NCBI RefSeq assembly: GCF_037975245.1
Contig: NC_092581.1
Coordinates: 15,082,303 to 15,146,302 of the forward strand
Length of the DNA: 64,000 nucleotides
Direction of reading: 5' to 3'
From: Apostichopus japonicus
Lineage: Eukaryota; Echinodermata; Holothuroidea; Aspidochirotida; Stichopodidae
The notes beneath the pieces were generated by a model. That model had not been told where the DNA came from. It did not search any database and saw nothing but the letters and a program-made list of their open reading frames with translations. A program made the position numbers and the translations under genes. Numbering within the stretch: the stretch's first letter is position 1; each line of letters starts with the position of its first letter. This document shows, piece after piece, positions 11,701 to 24,300 of the stretch.

Positions 11701-14700
11701 TATGGCACTTTCCTAAATTTCCTCGTTTTTAAGGGGGGTGGAGATATTTCAAGATTCCGTAGCACTCTCATTCGTAGCGGTATCACGCCAAGTAATACAT
11801 CATATGAAAGGTAATTGTCGTATTAATTAGTGACATAAGTTTGAAGAAATTTCTATGAGGCTAAATACCCAGCCGCCGCTAATATATTTTTTAATCTTGA
11901 AAAATATGGCACTTACCTAAATTTCCTCGTTTGTGAGGGCGGAGGGGGGGGGATTTCCAGAGCCCGTACAACTCTCATATTTAGCGGTATCACGCCAAAT
12001 AATACATCATATGAAAGGTAATTATTGTATGAATTAGTGACATAAGTTTGAAGAAATTTCTATGAGGCTAAATACCCAGCCGCACCTTATATGTTTTTCA
12101 TATTGAAAAATATCGCACTTTCCTAAATTTCCTCATTTTGAAGGTGGGGGGGGGTGGGGATATTTCAAGAATCCGTAGCACTCTCATTCGTGGCGGTATC
12201 ACGCCAAATAATACATCATATGAAAGGTAATTGTCGTATTAATTAGTGACATAAGTTTGAAGAAATTTCTATGAGGCTAAATTCTCAGCCGCACCTAATA
12301 TATTCGTTGATATTGAAAAATATACTTTCCATCAGCATCTATGCACACGCGTGTATATTGTTTTCGAGGGGGTTATATCCAGAGCCCGTAGCTCTCTCAT
12401 ACTTGGCGGTATCACGCCAAAAAATACATCGAATGAAAGGTAGTTGTCGTATTAATTAGTGACATAAGTTTGAAGAAATTTCTATGAGGCTAAATACCCA
12501 GCCGCACCTTATATTTTTTTCATATTGAAAAATATGGCACTTTCCTAAATTTCCTCGTTTTTAAGGGGGGTGGAGATATTTCAAGATTCCGTAGCACTCT
12601 CATTCGTAGCGGTATCACGCCAAGTAATACATCATATGAAAGGTAATTGTCGTATTAATTAGTGACATAAGTTTGAAGAAATTTCTATGAGGCTAAATAC
12701 CCAGCCGCCGCTAATATATTTTTTAATCTTGAAAAATATGGCACTTACCTAAATTTCCTCGTTTTTGAGGGCGGAGGGGGGGGGGGGGTTCCCAGAGCCC
12801 GTACAACTCTCATATTTAGCGGTATCACGCCAAATAATACATCATATGAAAGGTAATTATTGTATGAATTAGTGACATAAGTTTGAAGAAATTTCTATGA
12901 GGCTATATACCCAGCCGCACCTAATACATTATTTGATATTGAAAAATATAGCACTTTCCTAAATTTGCTCGTTTGTTAGTGCACAGGGAGGAGGGGGGTG
13001 GAATTTCCAAAGCCCGTACTACTCCCATACTTGGCGGTATCACGCCAAATAATACATCGAATGAAAGGTAATTGTCGTATTAATTAGTGACATAAGTTTG
13101 AAGAAATTTCTATGAGGCTAAATACCCAACCGCCGCTAATATATCTTTTAATCTTGAAAAATATGGCACTTACCTAAATTTCCTCGTTTTTGAGGGCGGA
13201 GGGGGGGGGGGGCTTTTCAGAGCCCGTACAACTCTCATACTTGCCGGTATCACGCCAAATAATACATCGTATGAAAGGTTATTGTCGTATTAATTAGTGA
13301 CATAAGTTTGAAGAAATTTCTATGAGGCTAAATACCCAGCCGCACCTTATATGCTTTTCATATTGAAAAATATGGCACTTTCCTAAATTTCCTCGTTTGT
13401 GAGGGCGGAGGGGGGGGGGGATATTTCAAGATTCCGTAGCACTCTCATTCGTGGCGGTATCACGCCGAATAAAACATCATATGAAAGGTAATTGTCGTAT
13501 TAATTAGTGACATAAGTTTGAAGAAATTTCTATGAGGCTAAATACCCAGCCGCACCTTATATGTTTTTCATATGGAAAAATATCGCACTTTCCTAAATTT
13601 CCTCGTTTTTAAGGAGGGGGGGGGGGATATTTCAAGAATCCGTAGCACTCTCATTCGTGGCGGTATCACGCCAAATAATACATCATATGAAAGGTAATTG
13701 TCCTATTAATTAGTGACATAAGTTTGAAGAAATTTTTATGAGGCTAAATACCCAGCCGCACCTTTTATGTTTTTCATATGGAAAAATATGGCACTTTCCT
13801 AAATTTCCTCGTTTTTGAGGTGGTGGAGATATTTCAAGATTCCGTAGCACTCTCATTCGTGGCGGTATCACGCCAAATAATACATCATATGAAAGGTAAT
13901 TGTCGTATTAATTAGTGACATAAGTTTAAAGAAATTTCTATGAGGCTAAATACCCAGCCGCACCTATTATATTTTTTAATATTGAAATATATGACACTTG
14001 CCTAAATTTCCTCGTTTTTGAGGGGGGGGGGGATTTCCAGAGCCCGTACAACTCTCATATTTAGCGGTATCACGCCAAATAATACATCATATGAAAGGTA
14101 ATTATTGTATGAATTAGTGACATAAGTTTGAAGAAATTTCTATGAGGCTATATACCCAGCCGCACCTAATACATTATTTGATATTGAAAAATATAGCACT
14201 TTCCTAAATTTGCTCGTTTGTTAGTGCACAGGGAGGAGGGGGGTGGAATTTCCAAAGCCCGTACAACTCCCATACTTGGCGGTATCACGCCAAATAATAC
14301 ATCGAATGAAAGGTAATTGTCGTATTAATTAGTGACATAAGTTTGAAGAAATTTCTATGAGGCTAAATACCCAACCGCCGCTAATATATCTTTTAATCTT
14401 GAAAAATATGGCACTTACCTAAATTTCCTCGTTTTTGAGGGCGGAGGGGGGGGGGGGCTTTTCAGAGCCCGTACAACTCTCATACTTGCCGGTATCACGC
14501 CAAATAATACATCGTATGAAAGGTTATTGTCGTATTAATTAGTGACATAAGTTTGAAGAAATTTCTATGAGGCTAAATACCCAGCCGCACCTTATATGCT
14601 TTTCATATTGAAAAATATGGCACTTTCCTAAATTTCCTCGTTTGTGAGGGCGGAGGGGGTGGGGATATTTCAAGATTCCGTAGCACTCTCATTCGTGGCG

Positions 14701-16720
14701 GTATCACGCCGAATAAAACATCATATGAAAGGTAATTGTCGTATTAATTAGTGACATAAGTTTGAAGAAATTTCTATGAGGCTAAATACCCAGCCGCACC
14801 TTATATGTTTTTCATATGGAAAAATATCGCACTTTCCTAAATTTCCTCGTTTTTAAGGAGGGGGGGGGGGGGATATTTCAAGAATCCGTAGCACTCTCAT
14901 TCGTGGCGGTATCACGCCAAATAATACATCATATGAAAGGTAATTGTCCTATTAATTAGTGACATAAGTTTGAAGAAATTTTTATGAGGCTAAATACCCA
15001 GCCGCACCTTTTATGTTTTTCATATGGAAAAATATGGCACTTTCCTAAATTTCCTCGTTTTTGAGGTGGTGGAGATATTTCAAGATTCCGTAGCACTCTC
15101 ATTCGTGGCGGTATCACGCCAAATAATACATCATATGAAAGGTAATTGTCCTATTAATTAGTGACATAAGTTTAAAGAAATTTCTATGAGGCTAAATACC
15201 CAGCCGCACCTATTATATTTTTTAATATTGAAATATATGACACTTGCCTAAATTTCCTCGTTTTTGAGGGGGGGGGGGGGATTTCCAGAGCCCGTACAAC
15301 TCTCATATTTAGCGGTATCACGCCAAATAATGCATCATGTGAAAGGTAATTGTCGTATTAATTAGTGACATAAGTTTGAAGAAATTTCTATGAGGCTAAA
15401 TACCCAGCCGCACCTTATATGTTTTTCATATTGAAAAATATCGCACTTTCCTAAATTTCCTCATTTTGAAGGTGGGGGGGGTGGGGATATTTCAAGAATC
15501 CGTAGCACTCTCATTCGTGGCGGTATCACGCCAAATAATACATCATATGAAAGGTAATTGTCCTATTAATTAGTGCCATAAGTTTAAAGAAATTTCTATG
15601 AGGCTAAATACACAGCCGCACCTATTATATTTTTTAATATTGAAATATATGACACTTGCCTAAATTTCCTCGTTTTTGAGGGGGGAGGTGATTTCCAGAG
15701 CCCGTAGCTTTCTCATATTTAGCGGTATCACGCCAAATAATGCATCATATGAAAGGTAATTATTGTATTAATTTGTGACATAAGTTTGAAGAAATTTCTA
15801 TGAGGCTATATACCCAGCCGCACCTAATACATTATTTGATATTGAAAAATATAGCACTTTCCTAAATTTCCTCGTTTTTGAGTGCACAGGGAGGGGGGAT
15901 CCCAGAGCCCGTACAACTCTCATACTTAGCGGTATCACGTCAAGTAATACATCATATGAAAGGTAAATATTCTATTAATTAGTGACATAAGTTTAAAGAA
16001 ATTTCTATGAAGCTAAATACCCAGCCGCACCTATTATATTTTTTCATATTGAAAAATATGGCACTTTCCTAAATTTCCTCGTTTTTGAGTGCGGAGAGTG
16101 GGGGGGGGGGATGGAATTTCCAGAGCCCGTACAACTCCCATACTTGGCGGTATCACGCCAAATAATACATCGAATGAAAGGTAATTGTCGTATTAATTAG
16201 TGAAATAAGTTTGAAGAAATTTCTATGAGGCTAAATACCCAGCCGCACCTTATAGTTTTTAATCTTGAAAAATATGGCACTTTCCTAAATTTCCTCGTTT
16301 ATGAGGGCGGTGAGGATATTTTAAGAATCCGTAGCACTCTCATACTTGGCGGTATCACGCCAAGTAATACATCGTATGAAAGATAATTGTCGTATTAATT
16401 AGTGACATAAGTTTGAAGAAATTTCTATGAGGCTATATACCCAGCCGCACCTATTATATTTTTTCATATTGAAAAATATGGCACTTTCCTAAATTACCTC
16501 GTTCTTTAGGGGGTGGGTATATTTCAAGAACCCGTAGCTTTCTCATACTTGGCAAGTAACACGCCAAATAATACATAGTATGAAAGGTAATTATTGTATT
16601 AATTAGTGACAACAGTTTTAAGAAATTTTTTTGAGGCTATACCCAGCCACCCCTCATATATTTCTTCATATTGAAAAATACATTTTCCATCCGTACATAT
16701 GCACACGCATGTATATGGCA
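8700..16720 (+). repeat. ~205-bp satellite array (about 39 monomers) with higher-order repeats
   Basis: Each monomer has the same blocks in order: an imperfect palindrome GGCGGTATCACGCC, AATAATACATCATATGAAAG, ATTAATTAGTGACATAAG, TTTGAAGAAATTTCTATGAG, GCTAAATACCCAGCCGC, a T-rich block ending GAAAAATATGGCACTTTCC, then CTCGTTTTTGAGGG, a G run of about 7-15, and CCAGAGCCCGTA. Start-to-start spacing averages about 205 bp. An eight-monomer unit repeats at ~1670 bp (for example 10600 and 12271); an earlier copy is 46 bp shorter. A six-monomer unit repeats at ~1246 bp (12793, 14038, 15285). Edge monomers are more diverged, as expected for an array that renews itself from the centre. The identical 62-codon open frames at 10600 and 12271 are by-products of the repeat. 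Confidence 0.95.
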
Positions 16721-17342
16721 TTTCATGGCCACCGTACTAATATCGTTGACGTTGCCAGTGCGTGAGTGGGTGATTGCTAACTTCGTTATAGATTCTTCCG
16801 TTAACGTTGTATAAAAGTGCGGCTGAATGTGCGGCTCACTTTATCTTGGTGTTAGGCTAGTAGTATACAATAATATAATGTCTATGTAATGAAGTTCTGT
16901 CGCACTGAATTGAACAAAGAATTAATGGCACTGAAAGCCACTTACTGGCATTCAAATGTATAGTTTCATCTTGCCTTTGCTCCGGTGCTGTATATTCAAT
17001 AGATGATGTATGCCAATTACTGACACAATGAATGCAATAATAATGGAAGGACAATTTTGAAAGATTCAAGATTGATTCATTTGAATTTTATGCTTTAGGA
17101 TAGCAAATAATTTAGTGTTAAATTGTGTGGAGCAGTTTTCAAGTTTCTGACATTTTGTTTCTTACAAAGCATTATGATCCCTGTTTACAAAACAGCTGCT
17201 ATGCATCTTTACAAGATTGCATTTAATTGGCCCATATTGTGTAGCATTTTGCAAATCAATGCTGGATAAATTATTCTCAATAGTATAAGAGCAGTCAACA
17301 AATTACCATTGATGTAACTTACAGTATATCCTCTATTAACAG
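16721..17342. other. Probable CMSS1 5' region or intron
   Basis: AT-rich DNA between the satellite and the first recognised CMSS1 exon. Apart from the TATA/initiator pair I see no frame resembling the expected CMSS1 N-terminus. Confidence 0.4.
16810..16842 (+). promoter_or_regulatory. Possible TATA/initiator core promoter
   Basis: TATAAAAG at 16810-16817 is followed at the usual distance by TCACTTT (16836-16842), with A at 16838 as a possible start site. It lies just beyond the satellite and about 500 bp before the first recognised CMSS1 exon, so it could serve CMSS1. No coding start was found between the two, so the link is inference. Confidence 0.3.
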
Positions 17343-19487
17343 AGGAGGAGCAACCTCCAGATTTAAAGGAACTTAAGAGAGGTTCACAATCCCTCGAAGA
17401 AGAGTCAAAACCTAAGAAGAAAAGGAAGAGGGTAAGTATATATGTATTAAAAAGAGGCTTACTGTGTCTACTTTCTTTCCATCCTTGAAACTTGGGATTA
17501 ATTTATCTCATGGTAGTATGGGCTGGTGTAACTGAGAGCCTCGCCTATACATACTAGGATACTATGATAGAGAAATCCAACTATAATTAGTTGTGTAGGT
17601 GTAAGTTGTGTGCAAACAGCAAAAGTTGTGTGCTTTACAGTCCTTACTAAAGGGTAGAGTAATACACTGTACAGTATAGTACGGACTGATTCTGGCTAGG
17701 CAGTGCCTGTATGTACACTACAGTATGACAATATTGCGAACACCAAAGAGTTCTTCTAAGGTTTCAAACAAGTTCAAACAAGAACTTGTAACATTGCAAT
17801 TTTAAAAATCACGTTATTTTCTCAGGCATGTCAAAGGTCATCAGCAATGCCACAAAGAAGCTGTGCACTAGTCATTGCAAGGTTGTCATTTGTTGCCAAA
17901 CTTGCCCATATCTCCCATCCCCCTTCCCATGTCCAGTTGCCGATCCATTGTGATGCCTCTGTGCGTACAGTACGTCTTTGAACAGTGATCGGAATGATCA
18001 CTAACTTGCTAGTATTAGAGGAATGTTAAAAGTAACTTTATCAAGTTTTTTGAAAGATCAAGTTTTTAAAAACAGTATCAAGTCACAACTAGTGAGTACT
18101 TGAAGTGACACTGTTGAAGAAGAATTCAAAATGTAATGAACAGAATATTAAAACTTAGAATTATACTTTCATGTTTATTAATTCTCATCTTTAACCAGCC
18201 AAAGATTACAGAGAAATTAGCAAAACGGGAAGACAAGCCAGCTACTCTAGAAGATCTTCACACATGGCTGGAGAAAAGTGGGAAAGGCACACTGAGCACA
18301 GTAGAACAAGATGATATGCACTTGAAAGGTAAATTGTAGATTGTTTAGGTTGATAAATGCTTCCTTTTTAAGTCTATAGCTACAACTCTTACACTTAACC
18401 ATTGATACATGGTATAAACTCTGGATATCCCACCCCTCTGTGATAACTATATATTGATTAGTTAATTAAAATAGCTGTAACACTCCTCATCAAATGTATT
18501 AAGCACAGTATCAACTGCTGACCTCTATATGCTGTGTTAGACTGTACAAGTTGGAATAACAATATTTTTTATTTTTCAGAACTTTCATCTCAGTTTCATG
18601 ACCATGTAACCCAACAGTCCGATTAACCCAAGAATATAATAAGGCTTTTAAGTCATACTCTAACTCTTGCTAACCTGATGCCTGCATCGTGCCTCAGCAA
18701 ATCATCGTTTCTATTACGTATATCTTACATGCCTTTCTCTCACTCCAGGGAGCTCTTTGCTGGAAGGAAACAAAACTAAGTTAAAGATATCGGAATATCT
18801 CAGCTCAGTTATACTGAACTGGAAATCTGTGGTGAAAGAAGCTGGGAGTAAGAAGTCATGTAAACTGATCATCGTTACTTCATCTGGGAAGAGAGCTGTG
18901 GAACTGAACAGAGATTCTGTGTCTTTTAGAGGGAAGTGCTCAACTGCTAAATTATTTGCCAAACATTTAAAGGTATACGATCATGTCAACATGATTTTGT
19001 TGGTTTCACATGATTTATTTTCAAAAAACTTAGAGGAAAAAGGAAATTAAAAGCAAAATGAAATTATTCAAATTAAAGCATTCTCTTCTGTCTCGTACAA
19101 TCTTTGGATTAATGATGCCATAATTAAATGGTTTATATCACCTCAAACAGACAATTCACATTAACCGATCAAAAGTTTAATATTCAATACTTTTCTTTAT
19201 CCCTTTCACTATTCCCTCTGCAGTTGAAGGATCAAACTAAGCTTCTGGCATCTAAGAACGTCGACTTTGCCGTTGGAACTCCAAATAGGATCGGAGCTTT
19301 AATATCACAGGGCGCTCTGGACACAACAGAGACACGTTTTTTGATTTTAGACTGGAACTGGAGGGACGTGAAATTTCGGAGAATGGTGGACATGCCGGAA
19401 CTTGAAAAGGACTTGTTTTCTCTTCTGAAAGAACATTTTATTGGGGCATTGAAGAGTGACGAGAAAATGAAAATAGGTCTGTTTTGA
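17343..19487 (+). CDS. CMSS1: CMSS1: Cms1 ribosomal small subunit homologue (last four coding exons)
   Basis: Exons are 17343-17431, 18199-18328, 18749-18972 and 19224-19487 (TGA). All have GT/AG borders and compatible phases, giving 235 residues. The product belongs to the Cms1 family, a nucleolar protein linked to 90S pre-ribosome and small-subunit biogenesis, with a fold related to DEAD-box helicases. Matches to vertebrate CMSS1, in order: a basic patch KKKRKRPKITEKLAK, the strand LIIVTSSGKRAVEL, TAKLFAKHLK, VGTPNRIGALI (the counterpart of the helicase TPGR motif), FLILDWNWRDVKFRRM and the family C-terminus KMKIGLF. Human CMSS1 is about 280 residues, so an N-terminal exon coding the acidic WW-containing start is missing; I could not find it downstream of the satellite. 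ATTAAA at 19695-19700 is a possible polyadenylation signal. CMSS1 converges with COQ3. Confidence 0.9.
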
Positions 19488-19707
19488 CACCTCTGTTTGC
19501 AGGATACCGTTTCAAAGGCACAGAGCATTCTAATCAGACCAGGACTTCTCAGCATTGTGCGAGTTAGTCACACACAGACCTGGATAAAGTCTGTACTTAT
19601 CCCTGGATTCTAGCATATACAGAAGTTGTCTTTGCTCATACTCACTCTCATGGATTTGTACTCATACTAGTCCTCTGGGAAATCTAGTGTAGGTATTAAA
19701 TGAGATT

Positions 19708-20030
19708 GTTGTGGTCAAGTGGTCAAGACATTGGATAGGCAATGCAAGAATTTCAGGTTCGTGTCCTGACCCAGATCATTACGTTATTTCCTTGGGCAAG
19801 GCACTTAAAATCTCCATTGCCTCTCTTCACCCAGGTGTACAAATGGGTACTTGCAAGATAACTTGTAAATATAGTTTGTGGCTGCACTCTAAGGGAAATC
19901 CCCCAGGGGACACGTAGATGTGATGCACTGAAGTGCCCTGGGAGGGATTGTTAGAATTGTGCACATGCTTTGGTGTGTGGGTGTGACAAGTTTACCAATG
20001 ACCAAGGGTTAATTGAGCACTGTAAAGTCA
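19708..20030 (+). mobile_element. SINE with tRNA-like head and conserved core
   Basis: The head has an A-box-like TGGTCAAGTGG and a B-box-like GGTTCGTGTCC, marks of a tRNA-derived Pol III promoter. It is followed by a core, TTCCTTGGGCAAGGCACTT then ACCCAGGTGTACAAATGGGT, of the type shared by many invertebrate SINEs (Meta- or Deu-like domains). It lies between the 3' ends of CMSS1 and COQ3. The exact 3' end is unclear. Confidence 0.7.
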
Positions 20031-20434
20031 TGTGAGGGGGCTTGGCCTCAAACCAGACTGTAAACCTTCAACTTTTTATCTTTAATGTAAGTTTAAGTAC
20101 TTTAACTTGCACATAAATTATTGTACTCTGCTGTACTCATATCGAGAGGAATTCTATTTGTACTCAAATTACAATGCTGGTCCTCATGAGTCATTACACA
20201 TGAGATCAAATGGGACAAATTTTGGTACTCTGGAAAAAATTTGTACTGCAAGGATTATAGATTAAATGTAGCATTTGTGTGACTGTCAGAGTGATGATAT
20301 TGTATAGCTAGTCAGTCTTGTGTGCTGTATTAAAGGTAAAAGTCCTTCCTTGAAGTCATTTAGAGGCACTAACAAAGTGAAACCATGCTGTGCTTACATA
20401 AATAGGGGCATACTTGTTAATCGATTTTAATGCA

Positions 20435-21068
20435 GGGATGTGCACACATCGGGCAGCCGTGCCCGATAGTTCTGAATGCTGCCCAGCACAAACAGTACTT
20501 TTAAACGTTTCCGCCTGTCACATTTTCTTATGATTAATTTAAAAAATTTTACCATTACCAAAATATGGGTGAATACTTAGCACAGACGTTAGCGCCAGAA
20601 TTGGAAAAAAAGAGAGCACCATTTGCCATCCAAGCAAACAAATTTCCAAAGGGGACGGGGCAGCCCCAGGAGACCCCCTCCCCAGGACGTGGATCACACT
20701 ACTGCGCAAATTTGCCTGGCACTGATAAATTCCTGAGCACATACTTGTTAGTGGTGTACCTTCATAGCTTATCATGACATCAAATGAACATCCCATGTTT
20801 TTAATACCTTTTTTTCAAAGTTGTCTACAGCACAAGATCTCAACCAGATACCACAACATGTCATACTTGAGGAATGAAAATACAAACATTCAGCTCTCTT
20901 ACATCAGGATATGTGTAAATCAATGCCGTGTGGGTTTTATTCAAAATGCTTAATCAAACAACTTTAACATCAAAATTGTGAAAATAAAGAAAGTTAAGCT
21001 GCTCATAAACATTGTAGAGAAGGGAAACAAAATGGAGAACTTTAGAAACGGTTATTTAATGTTCTCTT
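20435..21068. other. Intergenic, fragment of a GC-rich element
   Basis: CAGGGATGTGCACACATC at 20433 resembles the terminus of hAT-type MITEs, and 20640-20700 holds a GGGGACGGGGCAGCCCC block seen in non-autonomous elements. No matching right end was found. Nothing else is recognisable before the COQ3 3' end. Confidence 0.35.
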
Positions 21069-21074
21069 TTTATT
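21069..21074 (-). terminator. Possible COQ3 polyadenylation signal
   Basis: AATAAA on the minus strand, about 260 bp after the COQ3 stop codon. Confidence 0.4.
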
Positions 21075-21333
21075 CACCTGGAAAATTAAGTTAAGCTTGA
21101 TCAGAGTTTTCTTCACAGAAGTATTCATGTCATACACATGTTTTACCTTGAATAGAAGAAAGTATTAAATATGAGAAATTAAAATAATTGTGGTCTGGTT
21201 TTTTCATTGAAGTCTTTATACCATCCTCTAACAATCATCACATTTGTCTCCAAAGCTTTAATTGTGTACTTCCTGACATCTGTTAGAGCTGGGGCAGGAA
21301 CAAATTGCTCGAGCAGTCTCTGTTTTGATCTCT

Positions 21334-24300
21334 CTAAGTTTTGATGGCATGGAGAGCATAGGAAATAGATGTATTGCTGATCCAAGACCACTTGTTAGTC
21401 AGAATATTGTACATTTGTCCCCGAAGAAATTTTGTCTCGCAATTATCTACAACAGAAAAGAAAATATGTAACTTATAACTCCTTTTACCAACTTTTACCA
21501 AGAAAAAATTGTTAACCTTTTAGAGATTTGATAAAGGTGCTCTCGATCAGAAACCAAAGCAAAGGCTACGCACTAAATCTTTCAATACATAAAGCTTCCT
21601 ATTAGCTTGGAATATTACAACTTAAAAGCTTCAAATTCCCAAATTTCATCGATAATGTATTTCATTTTGAATTCAGTTTATTAAAAACTTAATATAAAGT
21701 GGGTTATATCTTCCTTTTTTAATGAAATTAAAAAGATTATATTTCAATAATATGGGGAATTTGCTTGAATTAAATAGAATGTTTGACTCGGACATGTAAT
21801 GGTAGATGTTTCAGGACAGCTCCCACTCCCCTACTCAGGTAGCAAGATTAAGTTATTAGAAATATCTTAACTTTTCTTTTTAACTAATATTATTATTATC
21901 CAACTAATCATTACAACATGAATGAAGAAGTAGGACATACTATATAACTTACTTTCTTGAAGAATCTGTTTTAATCTCTCTGGTGCCACAAATTTTTGGT
22001 ATCGATGAGTCCCCCTTGGGACTGGACCTAACCATTCTCCTAGTGCAATAGTCAAGACATAGGCTGCCCAAGTCCGGTTAATGGTGGTTATAAAAATTGA
22101 TCCACCAGGCTAGGAGGTAAAATATAACAAAATACAATCACATGGTTAAGCCTCTATTCCAAAGTATGAAAGAGAAAAAAGTACCATTTACTGAGTTTGT
22201 TTAAATGGTAGTACCATGGTGAAAAATTTCAAAGCAGATTTGTTCATTGATTACAAATCTAATTTAACAGTGCCTTTAAAGGGTGTGAAGACTCACGCAA
22301 AAAGAAACGTCTAATGCCGGGAATCTGACCTAGTTTCGAATGAGGTGTAACAGAAGTGTTAATAGACACCACCATCGATCACAGAAAGTACACACACAGC
22401 TTGCTACCGTCGGTAATTAGACACTAGTGTACAGTCAGTATACATACAGCTGCGGTCAATACCCACAGCACAGTGTATACACGATACAGCAATGGACATC
22501 TCAGGTCCAGCTAAAGATAACAAGGTATCACGTTTCATTACTGTTTGCACTTTGTAGCGACACAAACAAAACGTCACTTGCAAGCAACAGAAAGTTAACT
22601 TTTGCAGATGGCCGCACGCGGTTTGGGGCGAGTCTTCAATGCCTTTTAAGTTCTTTAAAAGAAAACATTAATGGAAAACTCATTCTTGGCATGAAAGAGA
22701 AACTTAATCTAAGTATATTGATGTAACTTGCATAAAAACTGTCTAGTTTGTCTCCATGCCTTATTCCAGATATATTAAAACATTTGGACCAAAAGGGAAC
22801 TTGAAGCAATTTGGTCTGATGTCATGGATGTACAAGGACATAATATAGATTGCTTTTCTGTAATCTCGCCCTTGCTCTTAATGTTTAGGCTTTGGACGTG
22901 GTACAGTTTCAACTTCCACCCGCAGGGACTGTGGAGCTTATACATTACCAATGAGCATGAGTGCATTCATGTTATAATGCATGCACCTTCAAAGTAGAAC
23001 CATCAAAACAAAATATTTTTCTGTTGTGTGTCCATTGCATGATATCACACTTGCTTGTGTCAAGTTCACTTTCAGCACAAAATGTATAAATTTCAAATGA
23101 ACATGTCTTGAAAACAGTAAGAAAAACTTAAATGAAATTTTCAGCAGGATGCTTTAATTTGTGTTCATCTTTTACATGTCAGAATAAAAAATCTTACCCC
23201 AGTGTGAGGCTCGCTTCTATTACTGAAAGATAGCTCAGACTCTGAGCCTATCCTTCAGTGATAGAAGCATTTTACAACTATGCCCACCATGCATCAGAGT
23301 GCAAGGATACATCTCTGCCTACCGCATACTAGAGGCAGATTCGAAGGGGGATTTTATAGTGACTTGTACTACCATTTTGCTATGCCCACCACACAAATAT
23401 TCTAAAATACCTTGGTCAATCTGACACAGTCCCCAAGAAAGCCTTCAAGGTCTGACACATGCTCGACCACTTCAGACGACACGACGCCGTCAAACCTTTC
23501 AGCTTCTGTCAAGACAAGATCGCTACTGGTGGTATTGAGATATCGAAGTCTGTCATGGAGAGACGGATCCACACTAGCATGTTGCTTAGCGGCTTCTACC
23601 ATACCACTGGCTGCATCAATCCCAGTCACCGTGGCTCCTAATCTGACCAAAGCCTGTTGATAAAAGAGAACAACAAATAAAATAAAATGAACAAATAACA
23701 ACTGAAGTTCAGAACAGCCTCCTAATTCCTTAAGTAGTAATAAATTAAATAGTACACCACTCCCTATCATCCACCCTCCTCTCTTTCACCCGTTTCCCAA
23801 CATATAGCAGCTGCTATGCTGTGCTGTGGCCGATAAAGGCGTGGTGGCATTTGATGCAATGACGCTTAGCAATCGGGAGGTTCCGGGGTTCGATGCCCAG
23901 CCGGGTCAAAGTAAGGTGGGTTTTTTAGCTTTAGAGCAATCTACTGTTTCCTAACTGAATTGACTTTCTAAATTGAAATGATTCCAAATTTGAGTTAAAC
24001 TGTTGAATTGGAAGCCACCCGACGTATAAGTTGTAATCCAGAAGCCCTTGCAGGCTTGTCCCACATTTGTGGGGTCGCGTAAGGGTCGTAAAATAACTGC
24101 TGATTATTATTCTTATTATTATTATATAACATCATTATCACTGAGTGGTGGGAGGAAAATGTGGGAGGAAACGTGGGAGGAAACGTGGGAGGAAAACTTG
24201 AAATCAACTTTTTTTAATGACGAACCATCGTTTCCCCATTAAAAGGTTTTAGATATTAAATGTAGAGCTGAAGCCTTCTAGTCAATTGACATTTCTTTTA

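Noticed and set aside
10600-12459. Two identical 62-codon open frames (10600 and 12271)
   Set aside because: They lie at the same place in successive higher-order satellite units and share no feature with proteins.
8700-16720. Regularly spaced repeats that might suggest a CRISPR-like array
   Set aside because: Monomers are ~205 bp and similar over their whole length, with no unique spacers, in an intron-bearing animal genome; it is a satellite.
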